Part shown: in pieces, positions 5,868 to 5,999 of the stretch
Position numbering within the stretch: position 1 is the stretch's first letter
Layout of the letters: each line of letters opens with the position of its first letter
From: Selenomonas sp.
Lineage (GTDB): Bacteria > Bacillota > Negativicutes > Selenomonadales > Selenomonadaceae
DNA: 5,999 nt
Assembly: GCA_003518745.1 (NCBI GenBank)
Contig: DOYB01000228.1
Span: 1 to 5,999 of the forward strand
Reading direction: 5' to 3'
Made by a program: the position numbers and the translations under genes
Notes under the pieces: generated by a model
Database searches by the model: none
The model's input: only the letters and a program-made list of their open reading frames with translations
Told to the model about the DNA's origin: nothing

Positions 5868-5999
5868 TCAGTGGCAGATACCGTGCTTCACACGCTCATG
5901 CTCTTCGGATTTCTTTGCGTTGTTCCAGCGGTCTATAGTTCCCACCAGATAGCCGGTAATACGGCGAATGCGTTCAAACTTTTGGGTCGTGAGCTCATA
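5868..5999 (-). CDS. nrdD: Anaerobic ribonucleoside-triphosphate reductase, C-terminal end (partial)
   Basis: The last 43 codons, with stop TGA at 5868-5870; the rest lies beyond the window. The segment contains RRITGYLVGT followed by DRWNNAKKSEEHERVKH, the signature of the glycyl-radical loop of class III reductases. The glycine of TGY (codon at 5952-5954) is the expected radical site. The enzyme reduces ribonucleoside triphosphates to deoxyribonucleotides under anaerobic conditions, and NrdG just downstream installs the radical. The Cys-rich zinc site that normally precedes this loop is outside the window, as are the promoter and any NrdR boxes. The final residues GICH extend slightly past the usual VKH ending. 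Confidence 0.93.
   Translation of the reverse strand, partial: YELTTQKFERIRRITGYLVGTIDRWNNAKKSEEHERVKHGICH

Overview
The window looks like chromosome of an obligate or facultative anaerobe, most likely a Firmicutes-type bacterium. The evidence is an oxygen-sensitive class III ribonucleotide reductase pair (nrdD tail plus nrdG), strong AGGAGG-like ribosome binding sites, rho-independent terminators and TTGACA/TAAAAT-type promoters. A Negativicutes (Selenomonas-like) source is a guess from gene content, not something the sequence proves.

Left end, plus strand (1-535): the C-terminal tail of an unidentified lysine/glutamate-rich protein ends at 93. Its last codons form the 5' arm of a long imperfect inverted repeat (63-235). 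This folds into a rod with a terminal stem, an open centre carrying a small hairpin on its 3' side, and an apical stem-loop. That is the architecture of 6S RNA, and I call it a probable 6S RNA. Next comes a textbook sigma-70 promoter, a tRNA-Ser(UGA) gene with encoded CCA, and its intrinsic terminator.

Middle, minus strand (547-5166): four tightly packed genes read from right to left. They are a split TPR protein with a disordered linker, a small glycosyltransferase of the Glyco_tranf_2_5 type, a methyltransferase-like protein with a degenerate SAM motif, and a TPR plus GT41 (SPINDLY/O-GlcNAc-transferase-like) glycosyltransferase. Gaps are 18, 1 and 11 bp, each start has a ribosome binding site, and a candidate promoter lies before the first gene. 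This reads as one transcription unit for protein glycosylation. The acceptor protein is not in the window; flagellin or another surface protein is a plausible target by analogy only.

Right end, minus strand (5276-5999): nrdG and the last 43 codons of nrdD with its glycyl-radical site. A strong intrinsic terminator stands between these two genes. The methyltransferase-like/GT41 cassette with its TPR partner and the 6S-like RNA overlapping a coding region are the most interesting parts.
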